Shown: in pieces, positions 25,961 through 38,827 of the stretch
Layout of the letters: every line of letters begins with the position of its first letter
Position numbering within the stretch: the first letter of the stretch is position 1
Source: Rostratula benghalensis
Lineage: Eukaryota; Chordata; Aves; Charadriiformes; Rostratulidae
DNA length: 64,000 nucleotides
Direction: 5' to 3'
Assembly (NCBI GenBank): GCA_013399305.1
Contig: VXAI01000114.1
Span: 1,993,544 to 2,057,543, forward strand
Position numbers and translations under genes: made by a program
The notes under the pieces: generated by a model
Told to the model about the DNA's origin: nothing
Databases searched by the model: none
What the model saw: only the letters and a program-made list of their open reading frames with translations

Positions 25961-28689
25961 AAGAAAATGCTAAAGTCAGTAAATGCTGATTTAAGCTTTC
26001 CCACTTCAGCTTCATATTAATTTTGCCATTCTGGAATGTGGAACAAAGTGATCATTTGTTGCAAGTCCACATATGACTTATGTAGAAACCAATCAAATTC
26101 ACACATATGTTGCGTAAAGGAACATGGAAACAGTCACAGTGAGTCAGACCAGTGGTGCATCTCTCCAGTGGGTGCCAAGGGAAGAGTAAATGTCCAGGGG
26201 AGCTTGCAAAAATGACTCCCAAATGTTGTTCCCTCACCTGCTGGCACTTGATTCAGGCACTTAATAGTGGGATTGTATCTGAATTAGTGATCACCAGGTA
26301 TTTTCTTCCATGAAGCCAATGAAACATTTTTTGAATCCTTGTAAAATTTTAGTAGCTTCTCTGCCACGAAGCAAAGATTTTTGCAGCTTAGCTACAAATT
26401 TTATTAACAAGTATTTCCCCATTTGCTGTTGTGAACCCTCTTCTGTTAGTATCACCTGATGCCCCCAAAGCTCATATGAGAAGAGCCAGAGGACAGCTAT
26501 TCCCTATTTGCCACAGTACTCAGTATTTAGTAGGCTTCTATAGTATTCTCCCTTGTTCATGCATTTTTGCCATCTGTAGAACTGTCCCAACCGACTGAAC
26601 CACCCCTTGCGTGGAAGCCATTCAAACCCTGGATTATCTTCACAGTGTATGACTGTGCCGTGTCCCCAATGAACCACTTGGTTGAGGTGATGCTGGATGA
26701 CACACAGATGCAGGAATTTGCTGATGCAGTCTGCACCAGCAGCTGGTGTGGCACTCCCAGGCTGCCCCAGTGAACTCCTCCATTGGCACACACTGAGCCA
26801 CCTCCAACCTCTCCTGTGTGCAGGACCAGGTCCATCCCTCCTGTGTGCAGGGATAACTGCATCCTTCCCGTGCATTGAGCTTCTCCTGGGCCTGGCTATG
26901 CAGTAACAATATCTCTGGGGAAGAGAGGGGCTGGGTAATTGTGCAGCAAGCTGCCCCAGCATTCAGGGTAGACTGAGAGAACCAGAGGGTTCCCTGAAGT
27001 AGGGACATTGCTCATCACTGGTTTACACATCTCTTTGTTCATATTTCTTCTTCTACAATGAAATGTCATAAGAGGGGTAAGAAAGCTTTTGTCATCAGCT
27101 GATGAGGAGAAACAATAGCTCTGCTCACTCTGTCGCCACCCCACAGAGGCTGAATCACCATCACAAGGCAAATTATCCTCCTGCCTGTTGCTCAGTTCCT
27201 TCATCCTGGTGACTCATTCTGGAACAAGGACGGGAGTGAAAGGCGGATGCTACAACCTCCCCCTATAGGGAAACGTGAACCAAATAGTAATCTGTGGTTG
27301 GGATCATCTCAGGGCAGGGGACAGTGAGCAGAGCTGGTGAGGAGCGCCTGGCAGGCAGTGACAGAGCTCAGGGGACGTTGCAGGGATGGAGGCAGAGCTG
27401 GCACGGGATGTGGGGAGAACAGGCAGCCTCTGCCTGGCAGCTCCGTGTGCGCAGCAGCTTTGTGGGTTCTGTCTCCTCTCTTGGGGGCTGGCTTTCTCCG
27501 TAGCTAACACCACCAGCCTGACAGAACACAACCAAGCCTGCCTTCCCTCGCTCAGCCAAGGTTCCCCATAAGCAATAATATTTCTTCTTCCTTCCTTTGC
27601 TGAAGAAATGCAGGCTGTTTGGTTTTCTGTACATGGGGCGAGCAGAGCATTGACTGCTTTCTGAGTAGCATGGAGAGATGCTTCTTTCTGCAGACTAGCT
27701 TAAATGGATTTAAATGGGCTGTAGGTGCCCTCGAGGAGAAATGAACCCTGTCCTGGTCTAACACGGCTCCTGTGGAAGGCACACGTGCCAGTGAGCCTGT
27801 ATGTGGGCTGAAGGCTTTCCCAAAGGAGGGTGAGTGCTTTACGTACCCCTGGGCTGTGGGCAGGCAGGGCTGGACCCTGAGCTCAGCCTCATGCATCATC
27901 CCTGAGGCACATCCACCCAGCCATGGAGCCAGAGAGGTGGCATCTCGCCCAGCACATGATGCGCTGTAAAACAAGCGCTGGTGATTTCAGGTTAAGGAAG
28001 CTCAAAACAGCCTGGTGAGGGAAAGCGTGTCTCCAGAAAAAGCTTACCATATGTGCCTGCCAAGCAGGGCTGCTCTCGCTGCTACAGCGAAGCTTCACTC
28101 CTTACTCATCAGCTAGGCTGGTGGTGAAGAGACACTGCGTTACCAAGATTAGACACAAAATGTATTTCACAGGAGGGCCACAACTAGGCTGAGGGTAATG
28201 AATTTCACAGCATGATGTCTGTCTTGTGGAGCATGCTGAGGGCAATTCCTCCTTCCCTTGGCTTTGCTGTTACCATGGGAGCCCTGAGATAAGTTGCTGC
28301 AGGACAGGTTGGGCCCCAGGGTGAGGGGGCTGCACACACAGCTCTCAGCTGAACCGTGTCGAGGGGCAGCAGCATCTTGTCTCCAGGCTCTCTGCCAGGG
28401 AAACCCTAAAAAAGAGCCCACAGGCATTTCTCTGCTCACTGGGTGGATCGCTCCAGCAGCAAGACTTGTGCTGGTTTAATTCTTCATATTTATATCTCTC
28501 TTCAGTCACCGCTTGCCTTCCTGGTGCCCACAGCCGCTCCTCCCCCGGGTTTCCTCACCTCCATCACCACCCACGCTACAGCTCTGCTCTACGTGCCGTG
28601 CCTCCTGGGGGCTCACCAGAGTGCAGCACGGCCAGCGAGTGGCCTTTCCTCAGCACACGGAGCTGAAGGAGGAGGCAGCAGGCGCCACA
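25961..28689. other. Intergenic, G+C rising, no gene seen
   Basis: Composition shifts from AT-rich to clearly more G+C-rich after about 26.5 kb. Several 60-150 codon open frames overlap on both strands, as expected from fewer stop codons. None has a recognisable domain or consistent splice signals. Confidence 0.45.
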
Positions 28690-28920
28690 AGCTGCTCTGG
28701 GACACATTAATTGTTGATGCGAGAAGGTCACCACATTATCTCATTGCTAACGGAAAAGTTCAAGCAATTAGGCTTTATGACACATTGGAGGTACTAGCAG
28801 TGATTACAACTGTCAGACAAATATTTTGTGGTGATAAAGAACAAATGAACATAGATTTTACCAGGCTTTTCAAGCTTGGGGGGGAAAAGCCTTTTATTTA
28901 TTTTTTCTTATAAAACTTCC
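28690..28920. promoter_or_regulatory. Candidate conserved non-coding element
   Basis: An abrupt AT-rich, complex island inside G+C-rich surroundings. It carries TTAATTGTTGATG, CAAGCAATTAGG, GATTACAACTGTC and several ATTA cores. It is not a simple or known repeat and is not coding. The sharp composition boundary and homeobox-type words suggest an enhancer; this is inference. Confidence 0.3.
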
Positions 28921-29739
28921 TTCTTCAAAGGCAGCCATTAAATCCAATGTAGAAGTCTTTGCTGGGAAGGACACTCTTTTCAATTTGCAGCCCTGATGTG
29001 AGCTCCTCTGTGTATCATCATACCTTTAAGTGTGCCTTTTATGTTCAGAAATCACCTGTGATTTCCTACAAACTGTATAATAGAAGGCACAGCAGTTTCA
29101 GACTGTTGCTGAGGAGCTGAGGGAGCTCTGCAGGCAGCATTTCCGTTACCAGCCCACTGCTCCACAGCCCACACCAGCTTGTGTTGTGCACATTGGACCA
29201 GCCAGCACAGAACAGCTCTTGTTGCAGGGCCTGGCTGTCGTAGCTGAGATGCCCCATGGCCACAAATGCAGGGGGACATGCCCAGGTGCTGCCCCCAGCA
29301 AAGCCCAGCACAGGGGCTGTGATGTGCTGCTGTTAGGGGAGGGCTCAAGATGCTTTCTCCATGAAGCCTAGCTGCGATGTCTGCTGCAGGGAACCACAGA
29401 GAGTCTAGGAGCTTCCTGAACACCAAAAAAGCAAGTGAATGTGCTGAGCTTCTCTCCTGACCCTGCATGGGGTGGGTGATGCTGCAACAACTGTCTTTGC
29501 TCAATGGCAAAGACTCCACCAGGTGAACAAGAGCTCCTATTGCAAGGTAGCAGGTACCACTGGAAAAGCCCAAAGTGTGGTCCAGCTCGAGCGCCCAGCT
29601 CCCTTGGGGAGCTATTATTATTTTCTGAAAATACTCAGAGAATGGGAGAACCTCTCTACTGCACCACCAACATCCCTGCAATGCTCGAGTGGGGAATAGC
29701 ATGTTCATGAGGCCACCTGCCCCCGCTCCCCTGGGGACT
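28921..29739. other. Intergenic, no gene seen
   Basis: G+C-rich DNA. A long minus-strand open frame (29052-29747, 231 codons) runs through it but has no recognisable domain and reads as low-stop-density noise. Confidence 0.45.
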
Positions 29740-30010
29740 AATGGCACTCACATGTGCTGGTGAATCATTAAGCCCAGGAGAGATGGTTCTCCCGCAGTAA
29801 TTGCCTTCCTGTCGCACAGTAATGTCTGCTAATAGTACTGACAGCCCTCGCCTTCGGGAGGCTTTTAGTGTCAGACTTAGAAAATGGGCATTCATGTTCC
29901 TCCTGACCCTGTGCAGACTTCAGCCTCTCTGGGTAGCAAATTTTGTCCCAATAAATAATAAGCTTGCTCAGAGATATTATAAATAGATGGATAAGTATGC
30001 CTAAATGACA
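29740..30010. promoter_or_regulatory. Candidate conserved non-coding element
   Basis: A second AT-leaning island with GAATCATTAAG, CAGTAATTGCC, CAGTAATGTCTGCTAATAG and AATAAATAATAAGC, set in G+C-rich DNA and not repetitive. It resembles 28690-28920 in style. Enhancer-like status is inferred only. Confidence 0.28.
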
Positions 30011-32560
30011 GGGCTGCTATTATACAGGGGACTTATGTCAACATTACAAACTGATGCTGAAGCTGGAGAAGTGGTGCTGGGGTCCCAGGCAGGATATCAG
30101 GGATGCCCATTGCAAGGATTTACCCCGAGATTTTTCATATTGCCTCAGGAAGTGTTTCCACAGCTGTTCATTGATAGCATTTCCAAGCTATTTTTAGTAC
30201 AAACAAAAGAAAATAATAATGCTTTACACAAAAGACAGCTCCTACGGTTTCCAACTGCTGCGAGCCTCTTTAAGCCTTGGAGTACTAAAGGTTATAATCA
30301 GCATTTTGAAGGCTGGGAGCAGTCTTGGAGGATGCTGAAGCCTTGGCAAAGGTGGCATGACTATAAGTGGGGAGCTTGGGAGAGCCAGCTGAGCAAAGGA
30401 ACGACAGGAAGGGTTACAAAGCAGAGGGTGGGGGACAGCTGGACTCCTGCATGGTCACTGCCCGCCACAGCACTGGAAGATGCTGCCAACGCTGTGGAGC
30501 CCAGACACAACGGTGGTGTCCAAGCAAACCATACAGTGTGACTGGTCTGTGGGGGCACCCGGACACATCCCAGCCCCTCAGATGCTCACTGCTCACACGT
30601 GTGACTGGCACTTGGTCCAGGGGACCGGAGAGGGGAGGACATGTCACACAGCAGTTGTTGTGTGCAGGGAGACAGAGCTACAGGCCCCCGCCTTGGCACA
30701 GTGCTGTGCTCTCCCCAGACACAGCATGCCAAATAAAAGGCAATGGCACGTAGCACACAGATAAGACATTTGCTCTCCAAAGTGCTTTACAACCACAGCC
30801 CAGTCAGTCTTCCCCTCTCCTCCCATATGTTTCATGACCTCTGGGACACCTTGTGTGTACCAGAACCGCTGTTTCTGTCCCCAGTAGCATGAGACCATGC
30901 GGGCAGGGAGAGCTGAAGCCCTGTGCTGGCCCAAAGGACACAAGGGAGGCTTTATCTACCACAGCACTTGGCTGTGTCCCCCAGCTGTAAGTCTGCTTGA
31001 TTAAAATCCCATCTCTCCTGCAAGCCTGGCACGGCAGGAACTCCTGCGGATGGAGGGGGGCGAGTCTGACAGGTCTCTGTGCCCCCTGGGAGAGGCCAGT
31101 GGCTCTGCCCACAGGCACTAAACACTGGTACCCAGAACAGACCCCTCCATACCGAGGGTCTCCAGCAAAGCCAGCCTTCCCACCGGCCGCCTCAGGGGTC
31201 TCTTTTCCCCTTCAAAAAGAAGAAAGGTCTTCAAAATACTACTTCAACCTCTGGCTTGCTTCCCTTGAGCCTACTCAGAACACATCCAAACTTCTCTCTG
31301 CAAATACAAGGGCTGTAGATCTGCTTCCTTGGGGTGAGGAGGCTGAGGCTGCCAGCTGTAACCACTCCATCCCAAGCCTGGAGCAGCACAGAGAAAAAAG
31401 CCACCAAACCTCCCATGACTCATACCGAAACCATGAGTCGTCTGCATTTCCAGCCAGGCCTGTAATCAGGCTGGAAAAGGGCTGATCCTGTAAGGGTGGG
31501 AAGGTGACAAGGATCCAGCTATCAGAGGGGTCACAGCCCAGGCTCAGTGACCCATAGCTTGTCCCCAAGGGTGCAGACCCCCAGGCTGTAGGTAGCATCT
31601 CCAAGCAGCCATGCCAGCATTTTCCCTGCCTGCTTAGGGGCTGCTTCAGTAGGTTTTGCCACACCACTTCCAAAATCAGGTCTTTTAAGGAATGTGATGT
31701 TTTCAAGATCCTGTCATGGAGGTGCAACGCGCGCTGGTGCGGTTACAGCTTCAGAAACATCCACCACCTGGTCACCAGCTGGCGAAAAATCCAGCCCTGC
31801 CGGTTTGCTGCCTTCACTCGCAGAGATCCTCCAAACCAGTTGTGCTCTCTTTGGGACTGCTGTTATTAGCTCAAACTCTCCCGTCTGCCCACCGCTTGCT
31901 GCCGCAGCCCGGCGAGCTCTCCCACTGCAGTGGGGATGAAAGCCGGCAGCTCAGCTCAGAGCACTGCTGAGAGCAGATCTTGAAGAGCCTTTCAGCCCAG
32001 TCCTAAAAAAAGCTCATCTGCTTTCATCCTCGCTGCAGTCTAACAGACAACTACAGGCCCCTGGGTAATTCCTCGCGGATTCCTTTTCTCTCTGCTGTGT
32101 CAAGCCGGGATGAAGCCTGTCACAAAGCACATTTCAAAGATCTCTGCGATGTCGGCAGTCCCGTCTCTGCTGGCTGGCAGCCGGGTGGCTGGGAGGCAGC
32201 GCTGGAGCAGTGTTTTCCAAGAGCAGGAGTTCAGCCTGGCCGGCATCCCCTGGGGCTGGAGATGCCAAGAGCAAGGACCATATCGTGTGTCCAGCCTCCT
32301 CAGAGACCTGGCTATCAGCTGGGCTGAGGATCCAGGCACAGTTTTTCCCTCTCCGGGATGGCATTAACTTGCCTGGATTTTTTTTCTAAAGAATTAGAGA
32401 AGAAGGGAAAAAGCAATCAGAAAATGCAGTCATCCAGGGCTGCATCAGGACATTATGTCCCTAAAAAGGGACAGAAAAATGCCCAGGGTTATTCTCAGAT
32501 ACGGGGACACTTGCCCCACTTCTGCTCTAGGGTGCAATCCCCTCCACACGCCAGGCCCAG
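30011..32560. other. Intergenic, G+C-rich, no gene seen
   Basis: Many overlapping short open frames and no convincing exon. A modest CpG cluster at about 31725-31950 (ACGCGCGC, CCGCAGCCCGGCGAGC) is too small and weak to call an island. Around 30720-30800 there is a phrase (AGTGCTTTACAAC) reminiscent of worn SINE tails, too short to call. Confidence 0.4.
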
Positions 32561-32624
32561 CCCAGCCTCGGGCCACCTAAGGACTCTTTTACCCCAGCCT
32601 TGGACCACCTAAGGACTCTTTTAC
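32561..32624. repeat. Two-copy 32-bp tandem repeat
   Basis: Copy 1 (32561-32592) and copy 2 (32593-32624) are nearly identical, differing at about two positions. Each contains CCACCTAAGGACTCTTTTAC. The low divergence implies a recent duplication. Confidence 0.85.
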
Positions 32625-34030
32625 TCACAAGTGATGGTGTTAGCAGCAAATCCTCCATCCCATGGCAGAGCAAACAGCAGCAAAGGAAAGCCCCAGTGCT
32701 GCTGGGCAGAGCTGTGTGCAGGCACACACCAAGGCCAGGTTAGCTCCTGAACATGGATCTCAGGCAACATGAGTGGTATGGCCTGGGTCTTTGTTAGGGA
32801 AAGGAGCTGGTGAATCTCAGTGCCATGTGAGACATGTGGCATCCAGATGGGACACATACATGCAGCGACAGCAGTGTCCTAGAAGAGCATCACATCCCAG
32901 ACAGTGTCATGCAAGGTTTTCTGCCCAACATAGATCAAGAGTGGCCACATATAGAACAAACCAAAAGAAGCCCATGTGGCTGGTGCTCTACTCTTCACTC
33001 CGAGGGATCTCTGGAGGATTTCAGCATGGGATTCAGTTTTTGGGCAAGGTGGAGCACAACAGCAGTGGGTCAGAGTCACAAAAGCATCGGTGCACAGGAG
33101 CCGTGGCTGGGCATGGAAACGAGTGGTGCAGGACGTAGCCACAGCAGCCAGGGCCACAAAGAGCCTTTCAGGGCAGCCAGGCTCAGCCTGGTGGCACGGT
33201 ACCAGCCTGTCCATGGCCAGTAGGACTGGCGTGTGGCTCAGCTCTGTCCGTGTGTTGTGCCAGTGGCTGAATTGTCTCTGGTGGATCCATTACCCATTGT
33301 TCTCCTTCTCCCGGGGCTGAAAGGGACCTTGTCTGAGCCCAGGGATGGCTTCTCACCTCTGCCCAGCACATGAGGTGCCCAGCTGGGCCACAGCACTAAC
33401 ACCCTTTGCATCAGGGACAACTGCAGGGAACAGCACAAAGGTAAGGCACCATGTTCTGGGGCTCCAGGGGGTGCCTGGGCTTGCAGATAAGCTAAAACAC
33501 CACCGGGAGAAGGATAAGCAATGCCTTAATGCTCAGAACTAAGGTCTGTGCCCACCTCATTCCCACAATCTCTTCCACACAGGAGGGCTGAGCTGATGCA
33601 CAAGAGGGACTTCACTGTACACTTGTCCTAGGAGCTATCTCCTCTCCAGCAACAGAATGCAGACCAGGCACCCCCAGAGCCATGGGCTGCTATGAAACAC
33701 AGGAGCGTCACTGCTCCTGCAGTCACTGCCCGGCCTTTGAACCCTCAGCCCTGAACACACCATCCCCTCACTGAGAAGTTAGCCTCTCTCTGTGCCCACC
33801 AGCACTTCCCACCAACAAGTTACTCCCTCAACACAGAGGGACATCAGCCAGGTCCAGCACAAAGCCATGTGTACAGTGACAAAACCGTGGCCACTGCCAG
33901 GAGGAGCCTGGTAGCGCTTGCTGCCCCTCTGAGACATTCACCCCTCCAAGCCCCTCGCCCATTAGTGCCTGGGCAGGGCTGGAAACCATTGATTTGGCTG
34001 AGCCATTAACCTGAGAGATCTCCGGGGAGC
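32625..34030. other. Intergenic, no gene seen
   Basis: G+C-rich single-copy DNA with overlapping open frames but no identifiable product. Confidence 0.4.
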
Positions 34031-34100
34031 TGAGAAAGAAAGGAAGGGTTCAGAAGGAATTGAGGAGGAGGAAGAGGAGGGGGAGAAGGAGGAGATGGAA
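34031..34100 (+). repeat. Polypurine tract
   Basis: About 70 bases are almost wholly A and G (GAGGAGGAGGAAGAGGAGGG and similar) with few interruptions. Such polypurine/polypyrimidine DNA can form triplex structures. Low-complexity open frames across it are artefacts. Confidence 0.8.
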
Positions 34101-37100
34101 AAGTTGCATTCCTTGGGGGTGCCACCCAGGCAGCAGCAGCACAAACAGGGCTAGGCTGTGCCATGTGGGGGGTTTGGACCCCTCTCTCCTGTGCAGAGCC
34201 CAGCTCCCCAAATGTGCTGGTGGTGTCGCTCACAAGACCTGCTCCAGAGCGGGTGAACAGGGAGGATCCCTTGTTTCTCCTTGCTGCGGGATTTGATGCT
34301 ACAGAAAACTAACTAATGCAGAGGCAGAGCTGGCCCACAGCATCAGCAAAAAGAATGAAAATCCATGCCTCCGTGGGGTGGAGGATGATCCCCTCAGCTG
34401 GAAAGGTCTCTGCCAAGCACAGCTAATCCCCACAGAGCAGGTTTGGAGAGACAAGGGAGCAGGGTGGCATCCAGAGGATCTTCAGGGAAAGCACTGGTGA
34501 GCTGGAGGATCGCAGCTCCCTCCACTCCTGCTGATCCAGCACCCTCTGCTGCATGCCAGCACCCACCCAGGGACACATCAGCCAGGGACAGCAGGGACCT
34601 CAGCAGTGAGAAGCAGCAGCAGGGCCAAGAAGCAGAGGCAGGACAAGGAAGGAGGGATTTACCTCCTGGTGCTATTGGGACCATTCTCAGGTGCAGCACA
34701 TTGAGCAAGAGCACTGTCAGGGCTGCCAGGAGCATCCCCATCGGAACAGATCCATCCTTTGCCCCTGCATAGGATCATGGGCTCTGCCCACTGGGAAGAG
34801 GGGTAGGCAGTGGTTGAAGGGGTCAGTGGAGTAAGATCTTTCTCAGTGGTTTGAAACTCATTCCAGATCTAGAGGTGACACACTGACAATAACCCAAAGC
34901 TGCTGTTGAACCAGTCTGTAATTTTTCCTGGACTCCCCATCAGAGAGGTCATACTTTCGGTCTCACGACAACAAATACCCCAATTTCACCACGTTGTGGA
35001 TTGGATCGTGGTAAAGTTCCTCACAACACCTCCAAGATCTCATGGTAGGGGAAGCAGCAAACACTCACCCCGTGTTCATGGGTACAACAGAAACCTGCTG
35101 CTCTGTGCCAGCAATTCCCAGCCCTGGGTGGGCTGGCTCAGATGCGCCAGCAGCATTCAGATTCCTGAGGCCTGAAAAACTGGCTGGAGGTCTCTGTGGC
35201 AACATGTTATCTCGCAAGATTTATGGTCCATCCTGCTCCAGGCAAAGTCAGAAATATCACCACAGTGATTGCTCCGGATATTACCACATTTTTAATGCTA
35301 CTGCTCTGACATTCACTGCCGAGGGAGAAATGAGGATGGAAACATTCGCTCCAAGGAAGGAGCTTTCTAGGGGTTTGGTGTGAGGGAGGGGGAGAGAAGG
35401 CTCCTGTTACTTCCCAACTTGTGATTCTGGCTGGAAAATCAAGTAAGGCTGTGCTGTAGGATTAATACCTGCACAAACCCAGGAGGGGGATTTTAATCTT
35501 CTATGTCCTCTTTTCCCTTGGGAAAGGCATGACCTCACCAGAGTGTGGCTGATGGAGAGGTAAGCAGAGAGGGGAGCAAATACCGTAGGGACCAGCATGT
35601 TGAAGCTTGTCAGAAATGCAAAGGGAGGACCGGCCAAAGTCCCTGCCAAGGGCTGTAGCTTCCAGGACAGGGTTCCTCAGCACCACAGTCACATCCTGAG
35701 CAGTTTGTGTGTGGGACGACCTGCTTGCTACATGGCTGTGGAACTGGAGCACTCTCACCTTGGGAGAGCTCTGTTTCCCCAGGACTCATGTGGGAGGTGA
35801 GGACAGGTCTCACAAGCTTTTCTGTTAAAGATGTCCCATATCACACAAATAATTACACAACCTTGTACTAGGGAAGGGAGAGGAGAGGACAACTGGAGGA
35901 GCTTGCAGCCAGGTCCAGCCCCTCTTCCAGTTCATTATGGTGGTACAGAAGCAGAAAGACAGAAACTCCTTTGTGATCGGGGACAGATGCTGACAAAAAC
36001 ACATCTTCAAATAACCACACTCAGTAGCAAAAAACCCCACTGTGTTGGCAAAAATTATGTTCAGGTCGCAACCTACATCTTAGCCAGCCTCCTTGCCCCT
36101 GCGCTTCCCACAGATCGCAGGGAGCAGCCTCATCAGCGGTTTTCCAAGCAGTCCTGAAGTCCTGGGGAGGTGGAAGGGGGTAGGTGGCTACCTCCCCCTG
36201 TCCCTCACCAGTTGCTGGGGCGCTACACATTGGTATCTGTGCCACTGCATGTCCCTCTCTGTGTGGTCGTGGGTGGAAGTCCCCAGTGACACAGGCCAGG
36301 CTTGGCTCCCCGTGTTTCCCATTGCCATCCACATGGCTCTGCTGGGGTGATGGGATGATGGTGTGTGTGCCCCCAGCAGCTGGCCTGTCCAGCTGACTAA
36401 GTGTGCACTGCCCCAGCTGACTGCCAAAATTAGAGCACATTCACAGCATCCCCTTTACCCACCAGCCAGTGAGGGCTGTGCTGGACGGGTGGTGAGGAGC
36501 AGGGGGTGGCACTGCCAGCGCTACCTGCCATCCATGTCATGGGCACACGGGCTGCTCCTGGCCCTGGCACCTCCTGCATCTTGCACTCAGGGCATGGTGA
36601 GGAAGAGCTCGCTGCTCGCTGTGTTGGTGGCACCAGGCTGGCCCACCATCTCGCGTGGGGAAGCACTGGTTTATGTCTGCAGCACCCCATGGCTGCACAG
36701 CAAGCCCTACATCCCTCTTGGGAAAAGAAACCAGCGCTGTGCTCCTGAGTGTTGTCTCCTCACAGGTGTCATTGCAGCTTCTGTCAGTCAGGTTGAGGAT
36801 TCCCTTCTCGTTTGCTGGGGAGAGAATTCCTTTTCAAAGCCACAGTCCATGAAGTACCAGCAGTGCACAGGCGCTTTGCAGCCAGGCCCCTTGGCCTCAG
36901 TCCAGACAGGGATTTGACTTTGTAGCTCAGCAACTCAGCCACTCATATTTAATTGAGTATCTATTTAATTGGTGTGTTTAATTCAATTGGGGAAGACACC
37001 CTGCACTCAGCTGCTTAACACTGCCTGAACAGCAGCGGTTCTTTCCTCTTCCCTGTATCCAGAGCAGCCTTGTGTCCCAGCTGCCCCCCAGGACCCTCAG

Positions 37101-38491
37101 TCCCAGCCAGACTCTGGGGGCTGAGACCCCCAGAGGGGTCCCTGTGCCAGGCCTCTGCCAGGATGCAGGGAGACGAGGCACGGGCTTGGGACCAGCTCTC
37201 CCAGAGCTGTGTGGCCTCCTGGCCGTGAAAGGATTTTCTGTTTAACTGGGAAAACTCTGCACTTCACCCAGCTAACGTGGCAGCGAGGGGGTCTCAAACA
37301 CAGCATTCATCACCCTCAGCAGCAGCAGCAGCAACTTCTCAAGTGGGTAGGACTTCATGATTTCCTCATTAATGCTCAGAACAAGATGTAACAGCTGTAG
37401 TTAAAATTACCCCATCTCTGCCGCCTCCCACCACTCAAAGGAAAGTTATTTTTCACTCCAGGTTGCCCAAGGGATGCTGCATGGTGATATTCGTTGTGTC
37501 AGAGTCAAGTCTTTGCTTGGCAAGAAATTTGGAAAGAGAGAGCCCTCACTCCAGCCAGCTGGGATCGGAGTAGGGGTGGGCACTGCTGCAAACTCACCCC
37601 TCCAGGATCCCCCAGCTCCTACCGAGGGGGCAGAAGCTCCCACTAAGGCAGCTCGGGGAGTGCAGAGGATCAGGTGCCCAGGCAAGTCCTCCTTTACCAT
37701 GCTTTTGTTCTTTTTAGTTTCCAAATAAACCCCGTGGGCTGAAGCTATTCCAGGAGCCGCATCCCAAACGGAATTGCGTGGTTTCTTGTGTTACTTACCA
37801 TCCTGGGGTCACGTTTTTAGACTACAACAACTTCTCCTGTAAAGGCTTTTCTCTTCCTGCGGCATCATCTGCAGCAAACATTGTTATCCAGGTGTTCTGC
37901 TCTGCCTTGCAAGTTAGTCCCTGAGCCTGCTGGGCCTCTTGTGGGTCATACTCTTATGTCTTGTCCCAGAAAGAAGTTCGTGTGTTGGAAAATGAGGCAA
38001 TAGCTACCGCTGCTGGGCCTCTGGAGAAGATCACAAAGGTCTGGAAGCTGGCAAGACTCTCCCAGGGTTTTCTTTTGGGTCTGTCAGTGACCTGTTGTGA
38101 TCCTGCCTTGCTGAATCACCACCAACCCCCTCCCCTCTTCAGACCTTCCTGCTCCCTGGGAATAATCCATAATAATCCCTTGTAGTCTGTGGGATTCGGG
38201 TACAGATGCAGGTTTAAGAGCTGTGAGTACCCCGAGCTCAGGGGCGAGGTGTACCTGTCAGGAGATGCAGGATACATCTGGTACTCCTATGGAAGTCTTG
38301 CCCGATCCAACACGGACACACGTGGAAGACCCAAGACTGCGACTCTGCCTCTGAAAGCAGCATCTAAGCACAGCAGGCATGAACTTCACCAAACTGAACA
38401 AAACACCACGACAGAACATGTGCTTTTCATATTAAATATTTAAAAAACAGAGAGAGGGAGCTTCTGCATTTTGTTATAATTCATGTATACA
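34101..38491. other. Intergenic, G+C-rich falling to AT-rich, no gene seen
   Basis: No supportable exon. A short (CAG)5 lies at 37317-37331. After about 38.4 kb the sequence becomes AT-rich as it approaches the likely 3' end of BDH1. Confidence 0.4.
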
Positions 38492-38497
38492 TTTATT
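38492..38497 (-). promoter_or_regulatory. Candidate BDH1 polyadenylation signal
   Basis: TTTATT on the plus strand reads AATAAA on the minus strand, about 1.3 kb beyond the BDH1 stop codon, followed on the minus strand by a T-rich stretch. I saw no nearer canonical AATAAA in that orientation; variant signals nearer the stop are possible. Confidence 0.35.
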
Positions 38498-38827
38498 AAG
38501 CCAAAGGAGTTTGATCCTGTCACAGTATGCTACTAGAGCACGTGAGATCCCTTCTTTTTAACTTCACTAACAATGGTTATCTTAATTAATTTCCCCCCCC
38601 TTTTCAAGCTTAAAAAAAGTTAACTCCTCCTGCATCCCCCATGAAAGACTCTTTTATGTTTTCCTTTTCTTTTCTTACAGTACAAAACAAACGTTTCTCA
38701 GACATGTAAACAACCTTCATGGAAATGAAACTGCTCTTAAAGTTAATTTTACTGTTATGGACGTTCAGTTGGATTTCTGTCATGTTAGATGTATTTCAGC
38801 TCAGTGACTCCTGTGATGAGAGTTATT

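Noticed and set aside
26504..27008. Cluster of overlapping open frames of 100-150 codons on the minus strand
   Set aside because: Several frames are open at once with no domain or splice support, so none is favoured.
28443..28913. 156-codon plus-strand open frame
   Set aside because: Runs from G+C-rich DNA into the AT-rich non-coding island; no recognisable protein.
29052..29747. 231-codon minus-strand open frame
   Set aside because: Longest in the left part, but no domain, no splice context, and it lies in G+C-rich DNA where stops are rare.
31725..31950. Possible small CpG island
   Set aside because: CpGs are few and no open gene start or splice donor was convincing.
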